This document shows, piece after piece, positions 33,814 to 42,094 of a stretch of DNA of 64,000 nucleotides. The notes under the pieces were generated by a model that saw only the letters and a list, made by a program, of their open reading frames with translations, was not told the origin of the DNA and searched no databases. How positions within the stretch are numbered: the stretch's first letter is position 1; the number at the start of each line of letters is the position of its first letter. A program made the translations under genes and the position numbers. This DNA is from Bog-950 sp044228435 (lineage in GTDB: Bacteria; Bacteroidota; Bacteroidia; Chitinophagales; LD1), in the NCBI GenBank assembly GCA_044228435.1, contig JBGAUW010000017.1, positions 56,604 to 120,603 of the forward strand, read 5' to 3'.

Positions 33814-33927
33814 TCAAAGTTAAATTACATCCTTCCGGTTAAACACAAATCAGCTATTTCTTAAAAATATATTAGATTATTTTTTATGTTTACGCCTCCT
33901 TCTTAACTTCTCCCTTATCCATAATCA

Positions 33928-35808
33928 GTGAAAAAAAATCTTTGTTATTTATTTATTGTATGTACTACTGTTTTATTTGGCCAGGTACCTCAGGGTATTA
34001 ATTACCAGGCAGTCGTTAGAAATAATCAGGGGAATGCCCTTATTAATCAACCTGTAGCATTTAAGTTCATTATTCATTCGGGTAGTATAGCTGGCGCAAG
34101 CATTTATACCGAAACACAAGCAGGTGCCACCGATGCTGTTGGTGGCATAACCATGGTAATTGGAGCCGGTACGCCATTAACAGGCACTTTTGCCGGTATT
34201 GATTGGGCCAGTGGTTTGTTATTTAACGAAGTACTATTAGACCTTACAGGTGGCAACAATTTTGTGTCGATGGGTACAACACAATTAATGAGTGTGCCTT
34301 ATGCCCTATATGCAGCCAATGGCAAAACAGGTCCCACCGGCCCAATTGGATTAATAGGAGCAACGGGAGATACAGGGCCAACAGGTATAGATGGAGATAC
34401 AGGACCGCAGGGTATAACAGGCCCTACCGGCTACACGGGTGCCACCGGAGCAACGGGGGCTACCGGAGACCAGGGGTTAAAAGGAGAGATTGGCTTTACA
34501 GGTGCTTTGGGACCAACCGGCGCCACAGGCGTTGTAGATGTCTATCCTGTTAAGGGGATAATCCTCGGTAATAGCACTATTGCTCCTTTTTTAGGTTACA
34601 ATGGCGTAGACTACTACATGCTGCGCACTTGCGATTCGTTACAGGGCAGTACAATTAAAAACATAGCCGTTCCCGGAGATACCATAAGAGGACAAATGCA
34701 GCGGTGGCTGGCAGAAACTAATAAGTATGATTACGACTATGTAATTTTAGATGTGGGCCTTAATAATTTAAACGCTACAAATCCAATAGACTCGGTGATT
34801 GCGCAACTGCAGATACTGGTAGATACGGTAAGATTCGGCATTAAGCCAACAGCAAAAATTTTAGTGGCAACCGCCACACCAGAATATTCTGCATTAAATG
34901 TTACATATGGAGTGAATGTTGGTGTTGTGTATGCAAAATGGCAGTATTATAATAATTCCATTATGGGTAGAACTATAAATCCTATTCGCGGCGTAGATGG
35001 CAGAACCGAGGAACATACAAAAGAACTTACCGGTGACCCTTCGGGAAACGGCCTCGCTTATCTGGCCGATCCTTACAACAGTGGCGATGGAATACATGAG
35101 AATAATTACGGGCGCCAAAAAATTGCTAATTCCTACAGGCGCGCATTAAATAAATTTGGCTACCTAACCTGTAGTATTACAGAACAACCTAATAACAGTA
35201 TTTTATCAAGCGATAGTTTTAATAAGGTGACTAAACCATTTGAAGCATTTACAATTATATCGCGAAACGGGAACGGACAGCCAACTTTAACCTTAAAAAA
35301 TGTTGCAACTACAGCCACTTCCTATACCAGCATTGCATTTACTAACCCAAGCAGAAATTATGCGCTTTTATCCGGAAACCCTACAGAAACATCTCTTGGA
35401 CTGGCTAACAAATTTTCAATTTTTGATGCTACTTCCGGTTTTTCCCGTTTAACAGTAACCCCTTCAGGCAACATTGGGATTGGAACCGTTATACCCTCCT
35501 CTAGTTTTCATATTAACGGCTCATTTGCTACAAATTGCGTTAATAAAACGGCCGACTATACACTTACCAGTGCTGACGCCACTATAAATTGCACCAGTGG
35601 CTCTTTTATACTTACGCTACCGCAAGCTATTGGTATAATTGGACGCAATTATATGCTAAACAATTCCGGCACCGGTACTATTACTATAAATACTACCGGC
35701 TCGCAAACTATTGATGGAAATACCAGCGGTGCTCTAACCTTAGCACAGTTCAAAAATTATGCAGTGCAAAGCGATGGAGCTAACTGGATAATCATTTCGG
35801 CCAAGTAA
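33928..35808 (+). CDS. Secreted collagen-like protein with SGNH-hydrolase-like domain
   Basis: 626 residues from GTG 33928, which heads a clear signal peptide. Residues ~20-130 are a beta-rich N-terminal domain (Q-G-I-N-Y-Q-A-V-V-R, Y-A-L-Y-A-A-N), common before collagen-like or fibre segments in this phylum. Residues 132-203 are 24 Gly-X-Y triplets (G-P-T, G-A-T, G-D-T). Next is an SGNH/GDSL-like domain: L-G214-N-S216 in place of G-D-S, V-G-L-N-N for block III, and D387-G-I-H390 for block V, so Ser-Asp-His could all be present. The C-terminal part (~420-626) is a beta-rich adhesion-like region with no T9SS signature. Likely a cell-surface fibre with esterase potential; activity is inference. 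Confidence 0.8.
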   Translation: MKKNLCYLFIVCTTVLFGQVPQGINYQAVVRNNQGNALINQPVAFKFIIHSGSIAGASIYTETQAGATDAVGGITMVIGAGTPLTGTFAGIDWASGLLFNEVLLDLTGGNNFVSMGTTQLMSVPYALYAANGKTGPTGPIGLIGATGDTGPTGIDGDTGPQGITGPTGYTGATGATGATGDQGLKGEIGFTGALGPTGATGVVDVYPVKGIILGNSTIAPFLGYNGVDYYMLRTCDSLQGSTIKNIAVPGDTIRGQMQRWLAETNKYDYDYVILDVGLNNLNATNPIDSVIAQLQILVDTVRFGIKPTAKILVATATPEYSALNVTYGVNVGVVYAKWQYYNNSIMGRTINPIRGVDGRTEEHTKELTGDPSGNGLAYLADPYNSGDGIHENNYGRQKIANSYRRALNKFGYLTCSITEQPNNSILSSDSFNKVTKPFEAFTIISRNGNGQPTLTLKNVATTATSYTSIAFTNPSRNYALLSGNPTETSLGLANKFSIFDATSGFSRLTVTPSGNIGIGTVIPSSSFHINGSFATNCVNKTADYTLTSADATINCTSGSFILTLPQAIGIIGRNYMLNNSGTGTITINTTGSQTIDGNTSGALTLAQFKNYAVQSDGANWIIISAK

Positions 35809-35831
35809 ATTTAGCCAATAATTAAAACACA

Positions 35832-35860
35832 AAAGCCGACAGGATAATCCTGCCGGCTTT
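35832..35860 (-). terminator. Terminator after tRNA-Leu
   Basis: Near-perfect 13-bp stem (AAAGCCGGCAGGA arm) with a TAA/TTA loop, directly past the 3' end of the tRNA on the minus strand and followed by TGTGTTTTAATT. It may also end the convergent collagen-like gene. Confidence 0.75.
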
Positions 35861-35861
35861 G

Positions 35862-35943
35862 TACCCGAGAAGGGACTCGAACCCCCATGCCTTGCGGCAC
35901 TCGCACCTGAAACGAGCACGTCTACCAATTTCGCCACTCGGGC
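35862..35943 (-). tRNA. tRNA-Leu (anticodon CAG)
   Basis: On the minus strand: acceptor GCCCGAG pairing with CTCGGGT, D-arm with TGGCGAAATTGGTAGAC, anticodon stem CTCGT/GCGAG with loop TTCAGGT (anticodon CAG), a long variable arm (TGCCGCAAGGCA) as in class II tRNAs, and T-arm GGGGGTTCGAGTCCC. The discriminator is A; CCA is not encoded. Confidence 0.95.
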
Positions 35944-36115
35944 AACATTAACCGGGTTTCATTTTACTGAGGCCCGGCTGGTAACGAATCATGACAACAG
36001 CCATGCTTCGCTTCGTTCAGAGGGTGGCAAATGTAAACGTTCAATTGAAACTTTGAAATGGAAAGTGTTTTTTTCTGAAAGAAGATGACCACCTCGGTCT
36101 CACTTCGTTTGACCA

Positions 36116-36181
36116 CTCCTCCTTAAAAGCCGCGGCTCCCGATGAAAAATCGGGATGAAACAGGCTGCGGCGAAGGAGGAG
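36116..36181. repeat. Nested inverted repeat between tRNA-Leu and the dehydrogenase
   Basis: Outer arms ctcctcctt / aaggaggag, middle arms gccgc / gcggc and inner arms tcccgat / atcggga can stack into one cruciform or hairpin. The rest of this ~300-bp gap has no gene; a phrase attcgtgtaattcgtgg sits near 36214. Confidence 0.55.
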
Positions 36182-36244
36182 AACTAGCAGCCAATTAGGC
36201 CTTTATTTTTATTCGTGTAATTCGTGGCTAAATGTATTTGTGCT

Positions 36245-37090
36245 TTAATAGCTATAAAAGCCCTTGCCCGTTTTTTTGCCTAAGTGGCCGGCATCTACCT
36301 TTTGCTGTTGTATGCGACTTGGGCGAAACTTAGCCTCACCATGAAAATTTTCAAACAGCGATGAGGTAACAGCAAAGTTTATATCGTTGCCTACATGGTC
36401 CATCAGTTTAAAAGGGCCCATTTTAAAACCGGCGCTTTCCATTAGGGCATCTACGGTTTCATTACTGGCTACCTTTTCTTCTAATATCTTAAGGCTCTCT
36501 ACATAATAATGGCGCGCCACGCGGTTTACAATAAAACCCGGAGAGTCGGCGCACATAATGGGTGTTTTACCAATTAAAGTAGCCAGTTCGCTAATTGTTG
36601 CGGCTACCTCAGCAGTAGTTTCGGCACCGCTTATTACCTCTACCAGCTTCATTAAATGCGCCGGGTTAAAAAAGTGCATGCCCACCACGCGGCCGGGGTT
36701 CGGTATATCTTTAGCTATGCGCGTAACGGGGATAGATGAAGTGTTGGTTGCCAGAATTGTTGCCGGGCCGTTAATAGCCGCCAGAGTTTTAAAAAGTTCT
36801 CGCTTGGCCTCAATCTTTTCTACTATCGCTTCTATAATCAAATCCCCTTGCAGGGCATTTACATCGGTAGTAAAAGTTATGCGCCCAAGGGTGGCAGCCT
36901 TATCAGCCTCTGTTATTTTATTTTTTGCTACGGCGCCGGCCAGGTTTTTTTCTATCTCGCTTTTAGCCTTTTGCAGTTGAGTATCGCTTACATCAAACAG
37001 CACCACCTGTAAATTGGCCTGTGCAAATACCTGCGCAATACCCAGGCCCATGGCGCCTGCCCCTGCTACTCCGGTTTTATTAATTTTCAT
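36245..37090 (-). CDS. 3-hydroxyacyl-CoA (3-hydroxybutyryl-CoA) dehydrogenase
   Basis: 281 residues, the size of single-function HBD enzymes. NAD-binding Rossmann start V-A-G-A-G-A-M-G-L-G-I-A-Q-V, then the E-A-I-V-E region, the catalytic histidine in M-H-F-F-N-P-A-H, and S-P-G-F-I-V-N-R; the C-terminal domain has G-P-F-K-L-M-D-H-V-G-x-D and ends in K-K-T-G-K-G-F-Y-S-Y. It oxidises or reduces 3-hydroxyacyl-CoA in beta-oxidation or butanoate metabolism. No thiolase or hydratase gene is nearby, so the exact pathway is open. Confidence 0.92.
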   Translation of the reverse strand: MKINKTGVAGAGAMGLGIAQVFAQANLQVVLFDVSDTQLQKAKSEIEKNLAGAVAKNKITEADKAATLGRITFTTDVNALQGDLIIEAIVEKIEAKRELFKTLAAINGPATILATNTSSIPVTRIAKDIPNPGRVVGMHFFNPAHLMKLVEVISGAETTAEVAATISELATLIGKTPIMCADSPGFIVNRVARHYYVESLKILEEKVASNETVDALMESAGFKMGPFKLMDHVGNDINFAVTSSLFENFHGEAKFRPSRIQQQKVDAGHLGKKTGKGFYSY

Positions 37091-37171
37091 AGCGTGAATT
37101 TAATGCAGAATGTGAGAGTGCAAAAAAAGAGGAATGAATACAACTCTTTCTAAACCGCCCTGCCCTTTTTT

Positions 37172-37810
37172 CTAAAACGTCTCGTTTATTATATCCAGAG
37201 GTATAGAGGAAGTAAATCGTTTAAGATTTTGCTTATCTTCTTCCTCAATATCATCCGTTCCAAGGTATAGCTGTTCTTCATTTTCTATTCCTACTCCCTT
37301 TAAAACTTGTATATCCTTTATTTGTGGCCTGCAACTAAAGCCCAGCATTGTCAGGTCCACATAATTACCAATTTGGGCTTTGCCTTTAGTTATTTTTACT
37401 GCCAGGTAAAAATAGCTGGTACCGCTAATTTCCGTTGAGTATAGCAATTTAAACTGAGCCACATTTATATGGTGCCAATCGCGGTGGCAATATTTGCACT
37501 GCCTTGCAGCAGGTGTAAGAGCCAGGCTCATACAACCGGGACATGTATTAAAAAAAACTTTATCGCGGCTTTGCCGCAAAATTCTTTCTGCAGCATTTAA
37601 ACCAAATTGCTCTCTACCATCTTTTAGTAATTCCAAAGCTTCGCTATCGTTCGTAATCCAGCCATGCTTTTCAAAAAATTCAAGCTTTTTTTTGTTAGGA
37701 TTTGGCCCTAACCGGAAACTGTGCGTAGAATGCTGTAAGGCAAGAGCTTCTTTATAGGTTAAAAGATTGGGAAAGTATCGGATTATGTATCTAGCGGTTT
37801 CTACGTCCAT
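37172..37810 (-). CDS. Zinc-ribbon-containing protein of unknown function
   Basis: 212 residues, soluble. The N-terminal half is helical (Y-I-I-R-Y-F-P-N-L-L-T, E-F-F-E-K-H-G-W). A zinc-ribbon pair follows at about 107-126: C-P-G-C and C-K-Y-C-H-R-D-W-H. The C-terminal half has strands, with a charged end (E-E-E-D-K). I do not recognise the family. It lies 20 bp past the stop of the phosphatase-like gene and is likely co-transcribed with it; the last gene of that pair. Confidence 0.65.
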   Translation of the reverse strand: MDVETARYIIRYFPNLLTYKEALALQHSTHSFRLGPNPNKKKLEFFEKHGWITNDSEALELLKDGREQFGLNAAERILRQSRDKVFFNTCPGCMSLALTPAARQCKYCHRDWHHINVAQFKLLYSTEISGTSYFYLAVKITKGKAQIGNYVDLTMLGFSCRPQIKDIQVLKGVGIENEEQLYLGTDDIEEEDKQNLKRFTSSIPLDIINETF

Positions 37811-37829
37811 TGCTATCGATTTTAAAACA

Positions 37830-38171
37830 CTATAAACCGCTACTATTTAAATAAGGCTCTACCGCTGTTTTTAACGTAAGTATCAGTTCCTCATCCATGT
37901 ATTTGTAGTTATCTTCTATATCTAACACCACTATTTTTTCTGCATCGTACTTACCTCTAAATTTTTGCTTAATAAGCTGGCGGTGTTTATTCTCCATTAC
38001 AAAAATCAAATCGGCCCATGCCAGATGCTTTTCGGTTAGCTTTATACGTGCACCTTTATCCGTGCCTGCCGATTTTACAAAATGCGGAGCAGCATCCTTA
38101 AATATAGTTTCTGCTGTTCGGCTGCGCCACTTATTCTTACTACATACAAATAGAATTTTCATTTGCATCAA
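37830..38171 (-). CDS. Low-molecular-weight protein tyrosine phosphatase-like protein
   Basis: 113 residues. The P-loop at the N-terminus reads L-F-V-C-S-K-N-K-W-R-S-R-T-A-E, matching C-x5-R-S of LMW phosphatases; it is a short variant. The usual D-P-(W/F) general acid site is replaced by a D-I-E-D stretch late in the protein, so activity may be altered. V-M-E-N-K-H in the middle is in family style. The start could be codon 1 or the ATG at codon 4. Co-directional with the zinc-ribbon gene downstream. Confidence 0.8.
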   Translation of the reverse strand: MMQMKILFVCSKNKWRSRTAETIFKDAAPHFVKSAGTDKGARIKLTEKHLAWADLIFVMENKHRQLIKQKFRGKYDAEKIVVLDIEDNYKYMDEELILTLKTAVEPYLNSSGL

Positions 38172-38345
38172 ACCTAAAAATAAACCCTGATCTTACCGAG
38201 AATATGACCCGATAGACGAATTTAGGTAGTAAGGGGCTATTTACCCGTTAAACCCTTAAAAATGTTCACAAAATTAGCCCTTCCGTTGGTCAGTAAACCA
38301 TGTGCTTTTGCCAAATTATCTACTTTAGCCGCCTTAATTTTAAGC

Positions 38346-39442
38346 ATGATAAAGTTTGATGAATTTGAGCTAAACAACGGCCTTAAGGTAATAGTGCACG
38401 AAGATGCCAGCACTACCATGGCCGCTGTAAATATTTTATATAAGGTAGGCAGTCGCGATGAGGATATTGCACAAACCGGGTTTGCGCACTTATTTGAACA
38501 CTTTATGTTTGAGGGCAGCAAAAATATACCCGAGTTTGACACACCGCTGCAAAACGCCGGCGGCGAAAACAATGCCTTTACCAGCAACGATATAACCAAC
38601 TATTACGACATACTACCGGCCAACAATTTAGAGACGGCCTTTTGGCTGGAAAGCGACCGCATGCTTTCGCTTGCTTTTGACGAAGAAAGCCTGAACACGC
38701 AGAAGAATGTGGTGATGGAAGAGTTTAAAGAGCATTATATTAACCAGCCTTACGGCGATGTATGGCACAAAATGTGCGCCCTGGCCTATAAGGTACACCC
38801 TTACCAGTGGCCGGTAATCGGGCTTAACCTGCAGCATATTGAGCAGGTAAAAATGCAAAGCGCTAAAGATTTCTTTTTTAAATATTACCGCCCTTAGAAG
38901 TGCATGCCGATGTACCGGTGCACGCTATTTACAAGGCCTATAAAATGTGCAACAGACTGAGCCAGGATTTTTATGCCTCGGATTTATTGCGCGATGTACT
39001 TAGCACCGGCGATAGCAGCCGCCTTTACCAGCAACTGGTAAAAGAGAAAAAAATATTTAGCAGCATTAGCGCTTATAGCACCGAAACTATTGATGAAGGT
39101 TTGCTGATGGTAGAAGGCCGCCTGGCCGAAGGTATTGCCATGGATAAAGCTGAAAAAGCCATTGAAGAAGTGCTGGATGAAATAGTGCAGAACAAGGTAA
39201 GCGAAGACGAAATGAAGAAGGTGCAGAACAAAATTGAAGCTTACGTAACCTTTGGCGAAGTAAACGTGCTTAACCGGGCTATGAACCTGGCCTACTTTGA
39301 TATGCTGGGCAACCCCGCAGGTGTAAACAAAGAGATTGAACGATACGCGGCCGTAACACCCGAAACTATGCAGCAGGCTGCAGCAAACATTTTTAGAAAA
39401 GAGAACTGCAATACCATAAAGTATTACAGCAACAATAAATAG
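38346..39442 (+). pseudogene. M16 zinc peptidase (catalytic subunit), broken by an internal deletion and frame change
   Basis: Two frames carry the halves of one M16 peptidase. The first (38346-38897) has the N-terminal catalytic part with H48-L-F-E-H52 (the zinc-binding HxxEH) and E-x6-E, and ends at F-F-K-Y-Y-R-P. Homologues continue there with about 50 residues (N-N-A-I-L-V..., linker) that are absent. The second frame resumes in another phase with L-E-V-H-A-D-V-P at 38894 and runs through the S-S-R-L-Y-Q region to 39442. So about 150 bp and the phase have been lost. The ATG at 38346 (M-I-K-F-D-E-F) fits the family better than the longer open frame. The neighbouring M16 gene is intact but lacks HxxEH. 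Real decay or an assembly error cannot be told apart here. Confidence 0.8.
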
Positions 39443-39443
39443 C

Positions 39444-40715
39444 ATGAACAGAACCCAGGCCCCCGAAATAGTTTTAATTGACAAAATAGACCTGCCTAAA
39501 GCAGAAAAGGTGTTGTTGGATAATGGCGTACCGGTGTATACCATAAACGAAGGCGACCAGGATGTGGTAAAAGTAGAGTTGATGTTTAAGGCCGGTAAGT
39601 GGTTCGAAAAAAAGAACCTGGTAGCCGACCTTACCAACCGTATGCTGCGCGAAGGCACAGCTAAAAACAACGCTAAACAAATAGCCGATGCCTTTGATTA
39701 CTACGGCGCTAACTTTAATACATCGGCGGGGTTTGAAACGGGCAGCGCTTCGTTATACAGCCTTACCAAACACATTGACGGTTTGCTGCCATTGGTGCAC
39801 GAAATTTTTACCAAGTCAATTTTTCCGCAGCAGGAACTGGATACCATTATAAGCAACCGCAAGCAGCGCCTGATGGTAGACTTAAAAAAGAACGACTTTG
39901 TGGCTAACCGCAATTTTGTGAACGCTTTATTTGGTAAAAACCACCCTTACGGCCGCATTACCGAACCCGAAAACTTTAACGATTTATCGGCAGAAGATTT
40001 AAAAGCATTTTACAAGCGCTATTACAACCCTGCTAACCTTACCATGATAGTATCGGGTAAGTTTGATGCCAACATAATAAACAGCCTGAACAAATATTTT
40101 GGCAGCAAAGATTGGACCGGTGAAAAAGCGCAAAGCGATATTACCCATGCTGCTGAGCCTGCAAAAGAACTTGTGCTGCATACCGAAAAAGAAGATGCCG
40201 TGCAAAGCGCTATTATTTTAGGCAATGTAACCATTAACAAAACCCACCCCGATTTTTTAAAGCTATCGGTGCTTAATACGGTGTTTGGCGGCTACTTTGG
40301 TTCGCGGCTAATGAGCAACATACGCGAAGAGAAAGGTTATACGTATGGCATCTACTCTTCGTTTGCTTCTTATCCGCATGGAGGCTTTTTAGAGATAGCA
40401 TCAGAGGTTGGTAAAGATGTGCGCGATGCCACGCTTAATGAAATTAAATACGAAATAAATTTGCTGCGCACCGAGTTGATTGGTGATGAGGAATTGCAGG
40501 TGGTTAAAAACTATATGAGCGGCAAAATTTTGCGCAGTGTAGACGGGCCAATGAAATTTTCGGAGACACTTAAAGGCCTGATAATTTACAACCAGGATAC
40601 CAGCTATATACAGCAGTTACTAAATACGGTACGCGAAGTAAAGGCAGAAGAACTATTGGAACTTGCCAATAAATACTTCGACTACGATAAGATGTATAAA
40701 GTAACCGTAGGCTAA
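39444..40715 (+). CDS. M16-family peptidase-like subunit without the zinc motif
   Basis: 423 residues, M16 fold with two halves (L-M-F-K-A-G-K-W-F, then the C-terminal half with G-G-Y-F-G-S-R-L-M and the Arg/Tyr-containing R-E-E-K-G-Y-T-Y-G motif used for substrate binding). Where the catalytic subunit has HxxEH this reads L-T-N-R-M-L-R-E-G, so it cannot bind zinc there. In M16B enzymes an active and an inactive subunit form a heterodimer; the active partner would be the upstream, broken gene, one base apart. Confidence 0.85.
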   Translation: MNRTQAPEIVLIDKIDLPKAEKVLLDNGVPVYTINEGDQDVVKVELMFKAGKWFEKKNLVADLTNRMLREGTAKNNAKQIADAFDYYGANFNTSAGFETGSASLYSLTKHIDGLLPLVHEIFTKSIFPQQELDTIISNRKQRLMVDLKKNDFVANRNFVNALFGKNHPYGRITEPENFNDLSAEDLKAFYKRYYNPANLTMIVSGKFDANIINSLNKYFGSKDWTGEKAQSDITHAAEPAKELVLHTEKEDAVQSAIILGNVTINKTHPDFLKLSVLNTVFGGYFGSRLMSNIREEKGYTYGIYSSFASYPHGGFLEIASEVGKDVRDATLNEIKYEINLLRTELIGDEELQVVKNYMSGKILRSVDGPMKFSETLKGLIIYNQDTSYIQQLLNTVREVKAEELLELANKYFDYDKMYKVTVG

Positions 40716-40726
40716 ACGCCTGGAGA

Positions 40727-40759
40727 TAGACGCTTGCACAAGTTTAGTTTTTGCGTCTA
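40727..40759. repeat. Small hairpin and phrase repeat after the M16 gene
   Basis: Arms TAGACGC / GCGTCTA with a 19-base loop, 12 bp past the stop; a weak terminator is possible. Further along (about 40825-40855) lies a ccattattccatcattcc word of the type repeated in intergenic DNA of this phylum. No gene in this 180-bp gap. Confidence 0.4.
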
Positions 40760-40897
40760 CGTGAACTATTAGAAGCCTTGTGCCTGATGAGGACCTGTGT
40801 GTAATTGTATTCTGTCTTTTTATCCATTATTCCATCATTCCATGCCTTTTGGAAGGAACGAGATTTGTAGTATACAAACTTCAATCCTAAAACCCGG

Positions 40898-41560
40898 ATG
40901 CACATGAAATTTAAACAGCAAAAATTTGCCCTTATTGGTATAGCGGCAGCGCTTACCATGGCAATAGCTGATGTGATACTACTAGGGCAACCGGTGAGCG
41001 GTTCGCACTATAACCTGGCAAGTTTTGGTGCTATGGAACATATTGGCGCATTAAGGGCTTCGATAGGTTCGTTGTTGGGGTTAGTGGCCTCTTTTTTTAT
41101 TTGCTTTGGTTACTGGCATTTAAAAAAGATGTTTGAACCGGTGAATGCACGTGAGGCACATATACTTTTTGTAGCCCTTTGCAGCACTATGTTTTTTGGT
41201 GGTGCTTTTCATGCAGGCTATTATTTCCTTTCGCCCTTTGTAAGTGGGGTATTGCCGCACCAGGCACAAGAAAAGTTTATTTACCACCTTATCATTATGT
41301 CGGCGCTGGCAAGCCCCGGTCTTTTGGCTGGTAATATTTTGTTTGTAAAACTTGCGCGGGGCCCTCGCTTTCCCGCCTGGTTCAAACTCTGCAACCCTAT
41401 GGCTTTTAACGTACTATACCTTGGGCTGTTTACTATATTACCTGCACCGGTTGGTGGTTACTTAAAACCTACTTTTGTTAACCTGGCTACGGCTACCTTT
41501 CTTACCGTTTGCCTGTTTATTCAAACCACCGAAAAAAAAGGACAAGCCCTTCAAGCCTAA
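40898..41560 (+). CDS. Polytopic membrane protein, DUF6796-like
   Basis: 220 residues with about seven membrane helices separated by short loops. Loop residues S-G-S-H-Y-N-L-A-S-F-G and an A-F-H-A-G-Y-Y-F helix face carry conserved-looking His, Tyr and Ser that may line a site. I recall similar proteins grouped as DUF6796, function unknown; that link is from memory. The start could also be the second Met. Stands alone. Confidence 0.75.
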   Translation: MHMKFKQQKFALIGIAAALTMAIADVILLGQPVSGSHYNLASFGAMEHIGALRASIGSLLGLVASFFICFGYWHLKKMFEPVNAREAHILFVALCSTMFFGGAFHAGYYFLSPFVSGVLPHQAQEKFIYHLIIMSALASPGLLAGNILFVKLARGPRFPAWFKLCNPMAFNVLYLGLFTILPAPVGGYLKPTFVNLATATFLTVCLFIQTTEKKGQALQA

Positions 41561-41631
41561 AACACCTTGCTAAAAATCTGTAGCCTTAAACATCCATTTT
41601 TTAATCGGTATTTTTATCTTTAGCGCGCATT

Positions 41632-42000
41632 ATGCTTAAAAAATTAGCCATATATAGTTTACTTATAGTGCTGCTGGTGCAAACCAGTGGCAAGCTGGCT
41701 GTTTTAGGCTATTACACACTGAATAAAAAATACATTACCGATAACCTTTGTATAAACCGCAGTAAACCCAAAATGCACTGCAACGGTAAATGCCACTTAG
41801 CCAAAGAGCTTAGCAAAGAAGAGAAAAGACAGCAATCGCCAAGCAACCCGCTTAAAGAAGAAACGGAACAGGTACTGTTTACAGAAAAAAACAATTTATC
41901 GATAGCGTTGCTACCGGCTGAAATTAATACAGCAAGCAGCTATTATCTGTTGGTTGCATATGCCACTATATTGAGTACAGCAGAGCGCCCACCCTGCTAA
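41632..42000 (+). CDS. Small membrane protein with a Cys-rich K-P-x-M-H-C-N-G-K-C motif
   Basis: 122 residues. An N-terminal membrane helix or uncleaved signal (L-A-I-Y-S-L-L-I-V-L-L) is followed by L-G-Y-Y-T-L-N-K-K-Y-I and then C-I-N, K-P-K-M-H-C-N-G-K-C-H-L-A-K-E-L. This is a short motif I have seen in small Bacteroidota proteins near metal-linked or receptor genes, recalled only. The three cysteines and histidines could bind a metal. A charged segment and a hydrophobic end follow. Confidence 0.65.
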   Translation: MLKKLAIYSLLIVLLVQTSGKLAVLGYYTLNKKYITDNLCINRSKPKMHCNGKCHLAKELSKEEKRQQSPSNPLKEETEQVLFTEKNNLSIALLPAEINTASSYYLLVAYATILSTAERPPC

Positions 42001-42094
42001 AAGTTATTGCCCTTCGCCTCTTTTTTAATTAATAGTTGGTAAGCGCCTAGCCGCAACCAATGCCTTTACTTATATTTTAAAACAAACCATTTAT

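Noticed and set aside
33623..33817. 64-codon frame on the minus strand over the hairpin region
   Set aside because: Starts with TTG, has no recognisable pattern, and its bases form strong paired stems; treated as RNA, though not excluded.
34321..34536. Microsatellite in the collagen-like region
   Set aside because: It encodes Gly-X-Y triplets in a continuous frame with varied codons, so it is coding.
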